A stretch of 64,000 nucleotides of DNA, taken from contig JAFUDX010000002.1 in NCBI GenBank assembly GCA_017464425.1, positions 1 to 64,000 on the forward strand. Reading direction: 5' to 3'. Within the stretch, counting starts at the first letter, position 1. The number at the start of each line of letters is the position of its first letter. Source of the DNA: Treponema sp. (lineage in GTDB: Bacteria; Spirochaetota; Spirochaetia; Treponematales; Treponemataceae). Made by a program: the position numbers and the translations under genes. Below are positions 34,447 to 42,457 of this stretch, piece after piece. Under the pieces are notes generated by a model. That model was not told the origin of the DNA. It was given only the letters and a program-made list of their open reading frames with translations, and did not search any database.

Positions 34447-35740
34447 TTGAAGTCTCCACGATTTTTTCAAAAACATCAGACAAATCAATATCTCGTATAG
34501 CACCGTATTTGCTCATAAAATAATTATTCATATAATCTTTTCCTTTTCGGGCATTTGTACCTTTCGTTCCAAAATCAGAGAGTGAATACAGTTCGCTAAA
34601 ATTATTTTCATCAGACCGTTCAACAAATTTAATTTCATCACGACGAAAAAGATTATTATTTAAAAATATAGGATTTTGGGTATTAAAAATCAATTGTGCA
34701 TGATTTTTATTTATCGTATCATCGTGAAAAATATTAATGATATTCATAACAACCATCGGATGCAAGGAAGTATCAAATTCATCGATTAATAAAACACCTC
34801 CATGTGAAAAAATACCAGCCAAAACAGGAAATAAATCCACAAAACGCAATGTTCCAAAAGATTCAATAAATTCGGCAGGGATTAACAAATGTTTGTCTTC
34901 AAAAACAGACACCAATTTGTCAAAGGTATCATTTTGTTGTTTTACAAAAGCTAATGAATTAGAGTTTATTCCAAGTCGTGAAACAGCAAGATTCATCAAG
35001 GTATTAGCTTTATCTTTTTGTCGTGAGTTAAACTGTGATGAAAAATATTGAGAATTACATATCGGCTTCAATGAATCTGAAAAATATTTATATACTTTTG
35101 CAGATAACTGTTGGCTTATTGTGGTTTTAAAACCATTTGTCAGAAATAATTCTTCAGCAACCAACCCCTGCTCTGCCGTAAATTTAAGAACATTTTTATT
35201 TTTTGTATAATTTGGTAATAAATAAGTTTCTAAATCTTTTAAAGTTCCAAATTCAATTTTGTTTCCACTGCGATTAAAAACTATTCTATCATTGACAGTT
35301 AAATTTTCAGCAGTGATACGCCTTTTGTAATTCTGAATGCAAAAAGTACCTAAATCTATTGAAAGTGAATAGCTGAATAATAATTCATTTTGAATAAATT
35401 TAATAGAGAAGCTTACATCTTTTTGTACAACCAGACTATTGTTCGGAATAAGTTCAAGCATATAATGCGAAACATTTCCATCAAAACCACCTGTGGCATT
35501 AAAGATGTTGCCCCGCATTACTATAGCCCTAAAAACGTCAAGTGCTCCAATGATATTTGTTTTTCCAGCTGCATTAGCTCCATAAATAACAGATGTACTT
35601 AAAGATTTAAAAATTTTGTTATTAATTGTTTCAGTCAGAATACTATAATCAAGTCCTTTCTGCTTTGGAGCAGGAATCATTGAGAATTTTACGCGGTCTT
35701 TAAAAGATTTGTAGTTCTCTGTTTCAAATTCTAACAACAT
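34421..35740 (-). CDS. AAA15/RloA-type ATPase (AbiLi-like), module 1
   Basis: 439 residues. N-terminal MLLEFETENYKSFKD is the strand that opens AAA15 proteins. Walker A is GANAAGKT (54-61) and Walker B is GGVLLIDEFDTSLHP (about 310-325), followed by FNTQNPIFL (sensor-like) and YGAIRDID near the end, the usual RloA tail. SMC/ABC-type ATPase that likely senses infection and controls the TOPRIM partner encoded downstream. Only about 27% identical-looking to the ATPase at 40605-41906 by eye in aligned motifs, so the two modules are distant relatives and not a recent duplication. Confidence 0.85.
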   Translation of the reverse strand: MLLEFETENYKSFKDRVKFSMIPAPKQKGLDYSILTETINNKIFKSLSTSVIYGANAAGKTNIIGALDVFRAIVMRGNIFNATGGFDGNVSHYMLELIPNNSLVVQKDVSFSIKFIQNELLFSYSLSIDLGTFCIQNYKRRITAENLTVNDRIVFNRSGNKIEFGTLKDLETYLLPNYTKNKNVLKFTAEQGLVAEELFLTNGFKTTISQQLSAKVYKYFSDSLKPICNSQYFSSQFNSRQKDKANTLMNLAVSRLGINSNSLAFVKQQNDTFDKLVSVFEDKHLLIPAEFIESFGTLRFVDLFPVLAGIFSHGGVLLIDEFDTSLHPMVVMNIINIFHDDTINKNHAQLIFNTQNPIFLNNNLFRRDEIKFVERSDENNFSELYSLSDFGTKGTNARKGKDYMNNYFMSKYGAIRDIDLSDVFEKIVETSNDSETPNQ

Positions 35741-35903
35741 ATTGACTTCCTAATGCATAATATATGTTATTATCGGCATAAAATCAATAAAAATAAATTT
35801 ATTTTGCAAATTTTGTGCAAAATTCTTAATTTTTATATTGACGATGCATGTGAAATTTCTATATATTTAAACTGTGAGTCAATCACTGAGGTCGTTGTGC
35901 CAA

Positions 35904-35935
35904 TAAAAAAAAACCTCAGGTTACCGCCTGAGGTT
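35904..35935 (-). terminator. Minus-strand terminator in the AAA15 leader region
   Basis: AACCTCAGG/CCTGAGGTT stem (35912-35935), followed on the minus strand by nine or more T. It is 165 bp upstream of the AAA15 start and would stop minus-strand transcripts entering from the right, or act as an attenuator of a long leader. Confidence 0.7.
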
Positions 35936-36055
35936 ATAAAAAGAAACATCTGCAAAGCAGACATTTTCAAAATGTTATAATGACTTTATCAGTTATTCCC
36001 TGAAAATACAAGCCTAAACAGATGTTTTCCACTTTATACTTGAAGGAGGAAATCT

Positions 36056-36229
36056 ATGGCGACTAACCCACCGATAGGTGACAACCGCAGAATCGGCGCA
36101 GTTCGCAAGCGTTCTCAGGTATTGAATCCTAGAACGGGACAATATGTAAAACGCGATGCTGAAACTGGTCGATTTATGGATGTCAAACAAGATGGAACAC
36201 CATTTAAAGGTGTCCGCAAGGAAAAATAA
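36056..36229 (+). CDS. Conserved 57-residue basic protein, divergent from AbiL-like module 1
   Basis: Starts MATNPPIGDNRRIGAVRK, continues RSQVLNPRTGQYVKRD and ends PFKGVRKEK. Strong AGGAGG ribosome binding site. A homologue (MATNPPIGDGHRIGAVKN.., PFKGITKENSL) is encoded at 42215-42394 in the same divergent position beside the second RloB/AAA15 pair. About two thirds of positions are identical. It has no signal peptide or membrane helix, is rich in Arg/Lys/Gly, and probably binds nucleic acid or the partner ATPase. I do not know a named family. It is followed by a DUF2188 gene. Confidence 0.8.
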   Translation: MATNPPIGDNRRIGAVRKRSQVLNPRTGQYVKRDAETGRFMDVKQDGTPFKGVRKEK

Positions 36230-36310
36230 TCTGTAAATTTTAGTTTGTTGGTATGCTGTGGTTTTTATTGGACTGCAGTATTTTAAATCACAATTTTATG
36301 GAGAGCAAAT

Positions 36311-36553
36311 ATGCCAAATCCAAACAACCGAACCGTATACCCAACTGAAAATGGCTGGGCAAACAAAAAAAACGGAGCAAGCCGCCCTGAAAAAATCTAT
36401 GCAACACAAGCAGAAGCTATAGAAGTGGCAAAAGAGCAAATTAAGCATGCAGGTGGTGCTGACTTAACAATTATGAATCGAGAAAACCAAATTAGAAGAA
36501 AAATAACTGTTGCACCAGGAAATGATCCTTGCCCACCAATAGACAGAACTTAA
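36311..36553 (+). CDS. DUF2188 domain protein
   Basis: 80 residues. VYPTENGWANKKNGASRPEKIYATQAEAIEVAKE and the C-terminal GNDPCPPID match the DUF2188 pattern (GWavk..ga.ra....TqaeAi..ar...GndPfpp). GGAGAG precedes the ATG and a strong terminator follows at 36558-36611. It is 81 bp after the MATNPPIGD gene on the same strand, so they are likely co-transcribed. DUF2188 proteins are small and of unknown function, and are often found in accessory regions. Confidence 0.8.
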   Translation: MPNPNNRTVYPTENGWANKKNGASRPEKIYATQAEAIEVAKEQIKHAGGADLTIMNRENQIRRKITVAPGNDPCPPIDRT

Positions 36554-36557
36554 TTTG

Positions 36558-36611
36558 TAAAATACCTTGTTTCCTACATTGCACTAAACTGCAAGGAAAT
36601 AAGGTATTTTA
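36558..36611 (+). terminator. Terminator of the DUF2188 gene
   Basis: TAAAATACCTT/AAGGTATTTTA arms with a second inner pairing TTTCCT/AGGAAA, 5 nt after the stop. The stretch 36612-37041 beyond it is AT-rich and I see no gene in it. Confidence 0.7.
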
Positions 36612-37041
36612 CCTTAGATTCTGTAAATTGAATTTTTCTTTCTGAAGTCAAAATAATTATTTTAATGCTTATTTTTTTCCTAAAACAATTTTCTAATTCA
36701 AATACTTTTGATAAATTAAATTGTTATTTTCCAAAAGCCATGCATTAAAGATATTTAAATAAATTCCAATTATAATCTTACAATGGTATGGTGTATAATA
36801 AAACCGCACATTCTAAACTTTTTTCAAAGTTTACTGGAAATAATTGCCATTTTATTTCTACTTGGTTTTAGCAGTGAAATATCCTGTTTGTTTCTCTTTA
36901 TCTACTTGAGCATAAGTTATGTCTCAATTACCTTAAATTAATGTATTTTTTTAGCTTGCAATTTAAAGGAATCCGATCTTTTACCAATCACAATCAAAAC
37001 AAGAAAATCGCCAAATAATTTCTTAAAAATGCACATTGTGT

Positions 37042-37770
37042 TTAATTCTTAAAATTTTTCCCACCAAGTGCTTTATATTGGTTATCTTGATATGGATAAT
37101 AGATAACACTTTTTGGAATATCGAATGTTGACATGGCAATAAAATGGTCAGCGAGGAATACATAATTGTCTTTTTCCAATGAATTATTATCAATCAATTC
37201 TGATGCTTTTTCATCATCAAAAATATAAATGTTTCCTAACAATTTTTTTGAATTTCGTAAATATTCGTTCAGTGCTATAGCCTTTTTCTTTGAAAAATTA
37301 TCTCCAAGATAAAGGACATAAATATTATTAACGGTTGTTGATACTTCTTTGAGTATCTTATATTCTGTATCGGATATTTTTATCTCTGAGAAATTATATA
37401 AATATTTTGCAAGAATCCAACCATTATGCGTATCTTGTAGCCAATCTGGATAAACAGTATGAATTTTTACCCATTCATCTTTTTTTTCTACAACTTCAAC
37501 AGTACAATCCGTATCAACCTGAATGTAATGCGTTTCTCCTAACACAGAACTCAGTTTTTGGTTCTTTATTTTTTCGCCGTTTGGTCGATTGTATACATAT
37601 ACATCACTTTCAGATATACGATATGTAGATTTGTCTACGACAACTTCTGTCTTTTGATTCGGTTTGTATGTAATTGCTTTGTTTTGTGTATTAACATTAT
37701 TACTGCTTTTATTACATCCAATCAGTATTACTGAAAAGATCGAAAGCATAAATGTTAATTTTCGGTTCAT
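37042..37770 (-). CDS. Lipoprotein with SH3-like domain
   Basis: 242 residues, signal peptide with lipobox VILIGC (Cys about 19). About residues 45-120 (YRISESDVYVYNRPNGEKI.., IQVDTDCTVEVVEKKDEWVKIHTVYPDW.., NGWILAKYL) follow the bacterial SH3 pattern, which often binds cell-wall peptides. The C-terminal half (NNIYVLYLGDNFSKKKAIALNEYLRN) is mixed alpha/beta and unassigned. It is in a minus-strand group of exported proteins (37042-38362) divergent from the XRE gene. Confidence 0.75.
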   Translation of the reverse strand: MNRKLTFMLSIFSVILIGCNKSSNNVNTQNKAITYKPNQKTEVVVDKSTYRISESDVYVYNRPNGEKIKNQKLSSVLGETHYIQVDTDCTVEVVEKKDEWVKIHTVYPDWLQDTHNGWILAKYLYNFSEIKISDTEYKILKEVSTTVNNIYVLYLGDNFSKKKAIALNEYLRNSKKLLGNIYIFDDEKASELIDNNSLEKDNYVFLADHFIAMSTFDIPKSVIYYPYQDNQYKALGGKNFKN

Positions 37771-37846
37771 ATTAATCTCCCATTTATTTAATCAGAAGTA
37801 ATTCTCAATACATGCCATAGCAGAGAAAAAAGTAACAGACTAAACA

Positions 37847-38008
37847 TCATTTTTTTTCACCAAGAACAAAAAGAATAAACGCTCCTATCAACGGAGAAAA
37901 CAAAATTGACAACGCAAGAAAACCACCAAAAGACCGACCTCTATTCGCTGCTCCATTAGCAACAACAAATGCAAGAACTAACCATAAGATGAAAACTACA
38001 ATACCCAT
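37847..38008 (-). CDS. Small two-helix membrane protein (53 aa)
   Basis: Reads MGIVVFILWLVLAFVVANGA.., a positive turn NRGRSFGG, a second helix LSILFSPLIGAFILFVLG and ends EKK. GGAGAT precedes the ATG. Positive inside loop between two hydrophobic helices fits an inner-membrane hairpin. It lies between the SH3 lipoprotein and another exported protein gene. Function unknown. Confidence 0.65.
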   Translation of the reverse strand: MGIVVFILWLVLAFVVANGAANRGRSFGGFLALSILFSPLIGAFILFVLGEKK

Positions 38009-38035
38009 TTTAATCTCCTGAATCCATTTTTTATT

Positions 38036-38362
38036 TTAGTTTGTAACCGTGTAAGAACCTTCTGCACAAAACAAAGAAAGACTGCTGAAATTCATATAAG
38101 ATGGGGCAGATGAAAACCGAGAATAAGAAATTGTTTCTGTATCATCTTTATAAAATGTTCCAAGGTTATACTGATATTTACCATTTAGAATTAGTTTTAC
38201 ATTATGTAAGTCCTGCCCGCTCGTATTTGTAATCCGAACTGCAGATGCATTGTAACTTACACTAATGTCAACTCTGCCCTTTGAATAATAATCAGCAAAA
38301 ACGATTCCACAAGAAAACAGAACCAACAAACAAATAAAAAATACTTTAAGTTTCTTGTTCAT
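38036..38362 (-). CDS. Exported beta-rich protein of unknown function
   Basis: 108 residues. Start at 38362 (MNKKLKVFF). Signal peptide ends GIVFA and a mature beta-rich domain follows (RVDISVSYNASAVRITNTSGQDLHNVKLILNG), resembling an Ig-like or pilus-like fold. First gene of the exported group, transcribed divergently from the XRE gene at 38541. A palindrome (38439-38456) lies between them. Confidence 0.65.
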   Translation of the reverse strand: MNKKLKVFFICLLVLFSCGIVFADYYSKGRVDISVSYNASAVRITNTSGQDLHNVKLILNGKYQYNLGTFYKDDTETISYSRFSSAPSYMNFSSLSLFCAEGSYTVTN

Positions 38363-38438
38363 AAACACCTCTATACATGTTTATTTTTATAGTTTTTATC
38401 ACAATAAACGGAATGTTTTTTAATATTTTCGCTTATTC

Positions 38439-38456
38439 AACTATAAAATTATAGTT
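38439..38456. promoter_or_regulatory. Candidate XRE operator (AACTATAA-AA-TTATAGTT)
   Basis: Perfect 8-bp arms with a 2-bp centre, in the divergent gap between the exported-protein operon and the XRE gene. A further half-site TTTATAGTTTTTATC is nearer the exported-protein start (near 38387). The half-site TATAGTT recurs upstream of the XRE gene at 46172. Confidence 0.55.
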
Positions 38457-38540
38457 CAAAAAGCGTTTTAATGCAAGTTTAAAATAAAATACGCTTACTA
38501 CGCTATAAATACTTTCCTAATGAAATTTTATCATTTCGGA

Positions 38541-38864
38541 ATGGGTGTCAGAGATATATTCAAAGAAAACTTAAGATACTGGCGAAACAAAGCAGGACTT
38601 ACACAGGAGCAACTTTCTGAAAAAATTGGCTACGGCACAGGCTACATTTCAGAAATCGAAAGTCGCAATATGTTTCCGAAACCTGAAACAATCGATGCGA
38701 TATCAAAAGCATTGAATATAACGCCCGCACAACTTTTTGAAGAACAAGGATGCCCGAAAAATACGATTACTTTTGACAAAGAAGCATTTGTAAAAGAGAT
38801 TTCAAATGGACTGTTTGAACGACTGAATGAAAATATGATTGGGTACTTTGAAGAAAGATTATAA
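38541..38864 (+). CDS. XRE-family regulator
   Basis: About 107 residues from the ATG at 38541 (MGVRDIFKENLRYWR); an ATG seven codons upstream (38520) is also possible. The helix-turn-helix NLRYWRNKAGLTQEQLSEKIGYGTGYISEIESR covers about residues 9-45, and the C-terminus is a helical tail. It is divergent from exported-protein genes and lies just before pntB fragment 5. It probably controls the divergent operon and itself through the palindrome at 38439-38456. Confidence 0.85.
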   Translation: MGVRDIFKENLRYWRNKAGLTQEQLSEKIGYGTGYISEIESRNMFPKPETIDAISKALNITPAQLFEEQGCPKNTITFDKEAFVKEISNGLFERLNENMIGYFEERL

Positions 38865-38893
38865 CATCTAAGTCGCAAATTACATTTACTACA

Positions 38894-38929
38894 AAAAAAA
38901 TCGCCAGCCTCCCACAAAAGGAACTGGCG
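38894..38929 (-). terminator. Terminator downstream of pntB fragment 5
   Basis: CGCCAG/CTGGCG stem (38902-38929) with a run of eight T on the minus strand, 75-100 nt beyond the pntB stop. Similar in design to the one beyond fragment 4. Confidence 0.65.
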
Positions 38930-39002
38930 TAAAACACAAGCAACACACAGCCACACTTCCGTATAAAAACATCCGCGTGTATCTGTGTGCATCTGCGTCT
39001 AA

Positions 39003-39797
39003 TTACTGCTCATTAAATTCACTCACCAGCGCGCTGACCGTAGCCTTAGCATCTCCGTAAATCATAACCGTATTGTCGTTTGTAAAGAGTGGGTTTTCTA
39101 CACCAGAGAAGACTGTACCCTTACCGCGCTTCAATACGAAGACAGTGCGTGCCTCGTGTGCGTTTACGATTGGCATACCGTAGAGCGGGCTTGACTCGTC
39201 GTGGATTGCATCCGGGTTTACGGCATCGTTCGCGCCGATGACAATCGCCACATCAACATTGCTCATCTGCGGATTCATCTCGTCCGCGGTTTTCAGCTGC
39301 TCATACGGCACATTCGCCTCGGCAAGAAGAACATTCATGTGTCCCGGCATACGACCTGCGACCGGGTGAATCGCAAAGTTCACCTCCGCGCCGTTCGCCT
39401 CCAACTTGTCGCAGCGCGTGCTGCGCCTGCGCGACCGCCATTCCGTAGCCCGGCACGAACACGACATTCTTCGCCGCCTCCAGAATCATGTAAGCATCCT
39501 CGACAGACATAGCCTTCGGCTCTTTTGCAGGACCATTTGCGCCCTTCTTCTTCTGACCGCCGAAGCTCTTGAAAAGGAGAGAAGCAAATGTGCGGTTCAT
39601 AGCCTTACACATAATCAAGGTCAAAATCAAGCCTGAAGCACCTACGAGACAACCAGAAACAACCAGTACAGTGTTGTTGATTGCAAAACCTGCGAAAGCA
39701 GCAGCCAGACCAGAAAGTGCGTTCAAGAACGAAATGATAACCGGCATATCACCGCCACCGATTGGGATAACCATGGTAAAGCCGAGGAGCAGGAAAA
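39003..39797 (-). pseudogene. pntB 3' fragment 5 (C-terminal ~268 residues, one frameshift)
   Basis: From the stop codon (...ALVSEFNEQ) back to FLLLGFTMVIPIGGGDMP, about residue 215 of PntB. An 11-bp net deletion near 39413 (in the HAVKELCDK region) breaks the frame. Otherwise the protein sequence is almost unchanged while many codons differ silently from the intact copy. There is no start codon, and repeat R1 begins where homology ends. It is nearest to the intact gene and the longest fragment. Confidence 0.92.
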
Positions 39798-39799
39798 TA

Positions 39800-39905
39800 C
39801 AAAAGGGGGAAGTCTCCCCCTCGCTCCAACCGCCTACGGCGTTTTCCGCTACCCCCTCTGCGGGGAGTTCCCGCAACGCCCCCGAAATTGGTAAACTGCT
39901 ACGCA
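39800..39905. repeat. GC-rich hairpin repeat R1, copy c
   Basis: GGGGGAAGTCTCCCCCTCGC, CGCCTACGGCGTTTTCCGCT, ACCCCCTCTGCGGGGAG and CGCAACGCCCCCGAAATTGG in the same order as the other copies. It joins pntB fragment 5 to the end of the RloB-like gene of module 2. Confidence 0.8.
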
Positions 39906-39910
39906 ATTCT

Positions 39911-40618
39911 CTATTTTAATTTTTTTATCGTTTTTTCCAAATGTTCCACCAACATGTGAAATCTAGTTCCAGGATTACAATCTTCTGGCTTTTCATTTTC
40001 CTTATCTTGCATAAGCCGTTTTGCATTTTTTATTGCAGTCTCTTTATATAGTAACAACGAATCAAATAAATCCCGTGTTGATTTCATATCACCTATTGAA
40101 CTGGAAGATTTCAAAATTCCTTTTTCAATCAACAGTTTTAAAGCAATATCCTGCATTTCCTTTCTGGCACAAGCCGTATTCCGATAGTTAAAATGCAAAA
40201 CAAACCAAAGTTCAAAGCATGGATTTGACCAAGCGACTCCCACGCCTAAATCTTTTGCGGTAGAAGTCGCTTTGCAAAAATTTTCTTTTGTATGCCCACT
40301 GCTTCCTTTTTTCGTCACCATAACTTCATCGCGGTCAATGACAATCCATTTCTCATCGAACAAGTCCGAATATTCTGGAGCAGAAAGCAAATCCTCTAAA
40401 ACTCCGCAAGGGTCAGAATGTTGATGACCAGCAATAACAAATGAGCCTTGCGCAATTTTATGGTCTCGTTTCAAATAATCAAACAGAGCATTCAGGTAAT
40501 TCGGTTCTGTTTTTTCACCCTCACAAGCAACAATAAAAAGTTTTGGAGTTTCTAAAGAATTTTCATTTCGTTTGAGCGAAGAAAAAGATTTAAAATTATG
40601 CCGTTTATTTCTCGCCAT
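39911..40618 (-). CDS. RloB-like TOPRIM protein (AbiLii-like), module 2
   Basis: 235 residues, MARNKRHNFKSFSSLKRNEN.., then the classic RloB opening LFIVACEGEKTEPNYL (TOPRIM Glu), IVIDRDE (DxD, about residue 105) and NPCFELWFVLHFNY. It matches the RloB/AbiLii pattern more closely than module 1. It starts 14 nt inside the end of the AAA15 gene. Probable nuclease effector of an AbiL-like abortive-infection system. Confidence 0.9.
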   Translation of the reverse strand: MARNKRHNFKSFSSLKRNENSLETPKLFIVACEGEKTEPNYLNALFDYLKRDHKIAQGSFVIAGHQHSDPCGVLEDLLSAPEYSDLFDEKWIVIDRDEVMVTKKGSSGHTKENFCKATSTAKDLGVGVAWSNPCFELWFVLHFNYRNTACARKEMQDIALKLLIEKGILKSSSSIGDMKSTRDLFDSLLLYKETAIKNAKRLMQDKENEKPEDCNPGTRFHMLVEHLEKTIKKLK

Positions 40619-41906
40619 CAGTGCCACCCAAATCAAATTTTTCTTCGATAAAGTCAAACATTCCCAAATACGGGATTGCGCCATATTTTCCCATAATATA
40701 ACATTGGTTATAATCCGTTTTTGAATCAATGTTCTTATATTCAATAAGCGAAGTTAAATGCGTTGCTCCATACTTGTCTTTTTCCGTAAACCACACTTGC
40801 GACTTATGGAAATTCTTTTTTGTAAGCAAATTCGTGTCTTGGGTTGTAAAAACTAATTGTGCGTGATTTTTATTTACCTGCGGATTATTGAACAATTCAA
40901 CAATTTTTTGTGAAAGAAGTGGATGCAAACTCAAATCTAATTCATCAATGACCAAAAGTGATCCATTTCCCAAAGCATTCAGAATTGAAGCCGAAAGATA
41001 AAAATAACTTTTTGTCCCGAAAGATTCATCACGCTCCATATCAAAGGGGATTTTCTGCACAGGAGAGTTTTTGCCATCATATTGCGTGTGCACGGAATCA
41101 AAAGACATCTTCTTTAATTCCACAGTATCATTAATAGTTCTCATTCGCTTTAGCCGTTCCCTAACTTCTAATGGGAGAGATGTCCAAGGCAGAGTTGCAG
41201 AGCCTAATTTCACATCTTCAATGCCGAAATCCGCGCTTTTCATAAGTTCAATGATTTTTGCTCGTTTCATTTCATCGCCCATTGCTTTGCGCAAGCCTGG
41301 CATTAAATTTTCATTTACACGATTGCTTCTTATTACAGAACATTCTTTGAACCAATGCAAAACTTCGTTCGCACATTCGTTTCCTGTTTGGTCAGCTAGC
41401 CATAAGAATAAAAAATTCTTATTCTTTCCTTTTATTCGTTTTAATTCTTTATATCGCTCGCTGATTTTTGACTCTTCTTCAACATCAAAATCAAAAACAC
41501 AAGTCGGACGAACGGACTCATACACATACAAATATTCGGAATAAACACAGCCAATGTCATATTCAAAGCCGTATTTGTATCGTTTCCCCGACGACTCAAA
41601 GATAATGTCAAAAACTGTCGCCGCATTTTCCGTTTCCGTTGACAAAAGGAACGGATTCGCTGGCAGCTCATCAGTAGAAAGCATAATGCGGTTCTTGTTC
41701 AGAACAATGTCTCGCATCATCGCAAATGCCTCAATCAGTGCAGATTTCCCGCTTGCGTTCGCCCCATAAAGCACCGCAGACGGCAGAATGTCTAAATTAT
41801 CCACAAAAACCGTATTTCCCATTTTGTTTGAACTACCCGAAACGAGTGACAAGACGGCTTCATCTTTAATCGATTTGAAATTGCTTACGGAAAATTGAAT
41901 TAACAT
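40605..41906 (-). CDS. AAA15/RloA-type ATPase (AbiLi-like), module 2
   Basis: 433 residues, MLIQFSVSNFKSIKDEAVLSL.. with Walker A GANASGKS (48-55), Walker B GSLLVIDELDLSLHP (about 300-314), FTTQDTNLL, and the terminal YGAIPYLGMFD typical of RloA. It forms an overlapping operon with the RloB-like gene. The promoter should lie in the 308-bp gap shared with the divergent MATNPPIGD gene. Confidence 0.9.
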   Translation of the reverse strand: MLIQFSVSNFKSIKDEAVLSLVSGSSNKMGNTVFVDNLDILPSAVLYGANASGKSALIEAFAMMRDIVLNKNRIMLSTDELPANPFLLSTETENAATVFDIIFESSGKRYKYGFEYDIGCVYSEYLYVYESVRPTCVFDFDVEEESKISERYKELKRIKGKNKNFLFLWLADQTGNECANEVLHWFKECSVIRSNRVNENLMPGLRKAMGDEMKRAKIIELMKSADFGIEDVKLGSATLPWTSLPLEVRERLKRMRTINDTVELKKMSFDSVHTQYDGKNSPVQKIPFDMERDESFGTKSYFYLSASILNALGNGSLLVIDELDLSLHPLLSQKIVELFNNPQVNKNHAQLVFTTQDTNLLTKKNFHKSQVWFTEKDKYGATHLTSLIEYKNIDSKTDYNQCYIMGKYGAIPYLGMFDFIEEKFDLGGTDGEK

Positions 41907-42214
41907 ATTTAGAGATTAACAATTAAAATCGATAAAATCAAGATTTTGTTTTAAATAAGTTGCTATTTTTGCATATTTTATGAAATAAATTCAAATTTTT
42001 ATTGATTTTTAAAAACTCTTTGATTATTTTAAAAGTGTTATATATGAGCGTTGCTAAGTTATATAACAAAAGGTGTTGCTCAGAATCTTAGTGGACAGAA
42101 CAACACTTTATACACAAAGCGAACAAAAGTTCTGCACTGGCTAATTTTTTATCGACAAATTTTGGCTGTCGCTTTACCTTTGTTCAAGAATTACAAACAG
42201 GAGAAATAAAGCCT

Positions 42215-42394
42215 ATGGCTACAAATCCACCAATTGGAGATGGACACCGTATCGGTGCTGTCAAAAATCGTTCTCAAGTCTATAATCCAACAACAAAAAT
42301 ATGGACAAAGAGAGATAAAACCAATGGACAATTTATAGACGGGAAAAAAGACGGAAAACCTTTTAAAGGTATTACCAAAGAAAATAGTCTGTAA
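42215..42394 (+). CDS. Conserved 59-residue basic protein, divergent from AbiL-like module 2
   Basis: Starts MATNPPIGDGHRIGAVKN, then RSQVYNPTTKIWTKRD and DGKPFKGITKENSL. AGGAGA ribosome binding site. Homologue of 36056-36229, conserved strongly at both ends and varied in the middle. It sits in the same divergent position relative to an RloB/AAA15 pair, although the two pairs themselves are divergent in sequence. This conservation of position argues for a functional link. Fold and activity unknown. Confidence 0.8.
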   Translation: MATNPPIGDGHRIGAVKNRSQVYNPTTKIWTKRDKTNGQFIDGKKDGKPFKGITKENSL

Positions 42395-42457
42395 ATTTCT
42401 GCGTTATAATTCTGCCATTCCACCAAAGTGGCAAAATTTTACTCTTTTTTGGGATAT

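Noticed and set aside
9941..39797. pntB fragments as functional paralogous transhydrogenase subunits
   Set aside because: All lack the N-terminal membrane part and a start codon; three have insertions or frameshifts. Only the chimera at 17521 has an open frame, and it carries just the last 94 residues.
42032..42109. Structured RNA in the divergent gap of AbiL-like module 2 (AAAGTGTT..AACACTTT with inner TGTTATATA/TATATAACA)
   Set aside because: The two pairings compete for the same bases, and the region is so AT-rich that such pairings are expected by chance.
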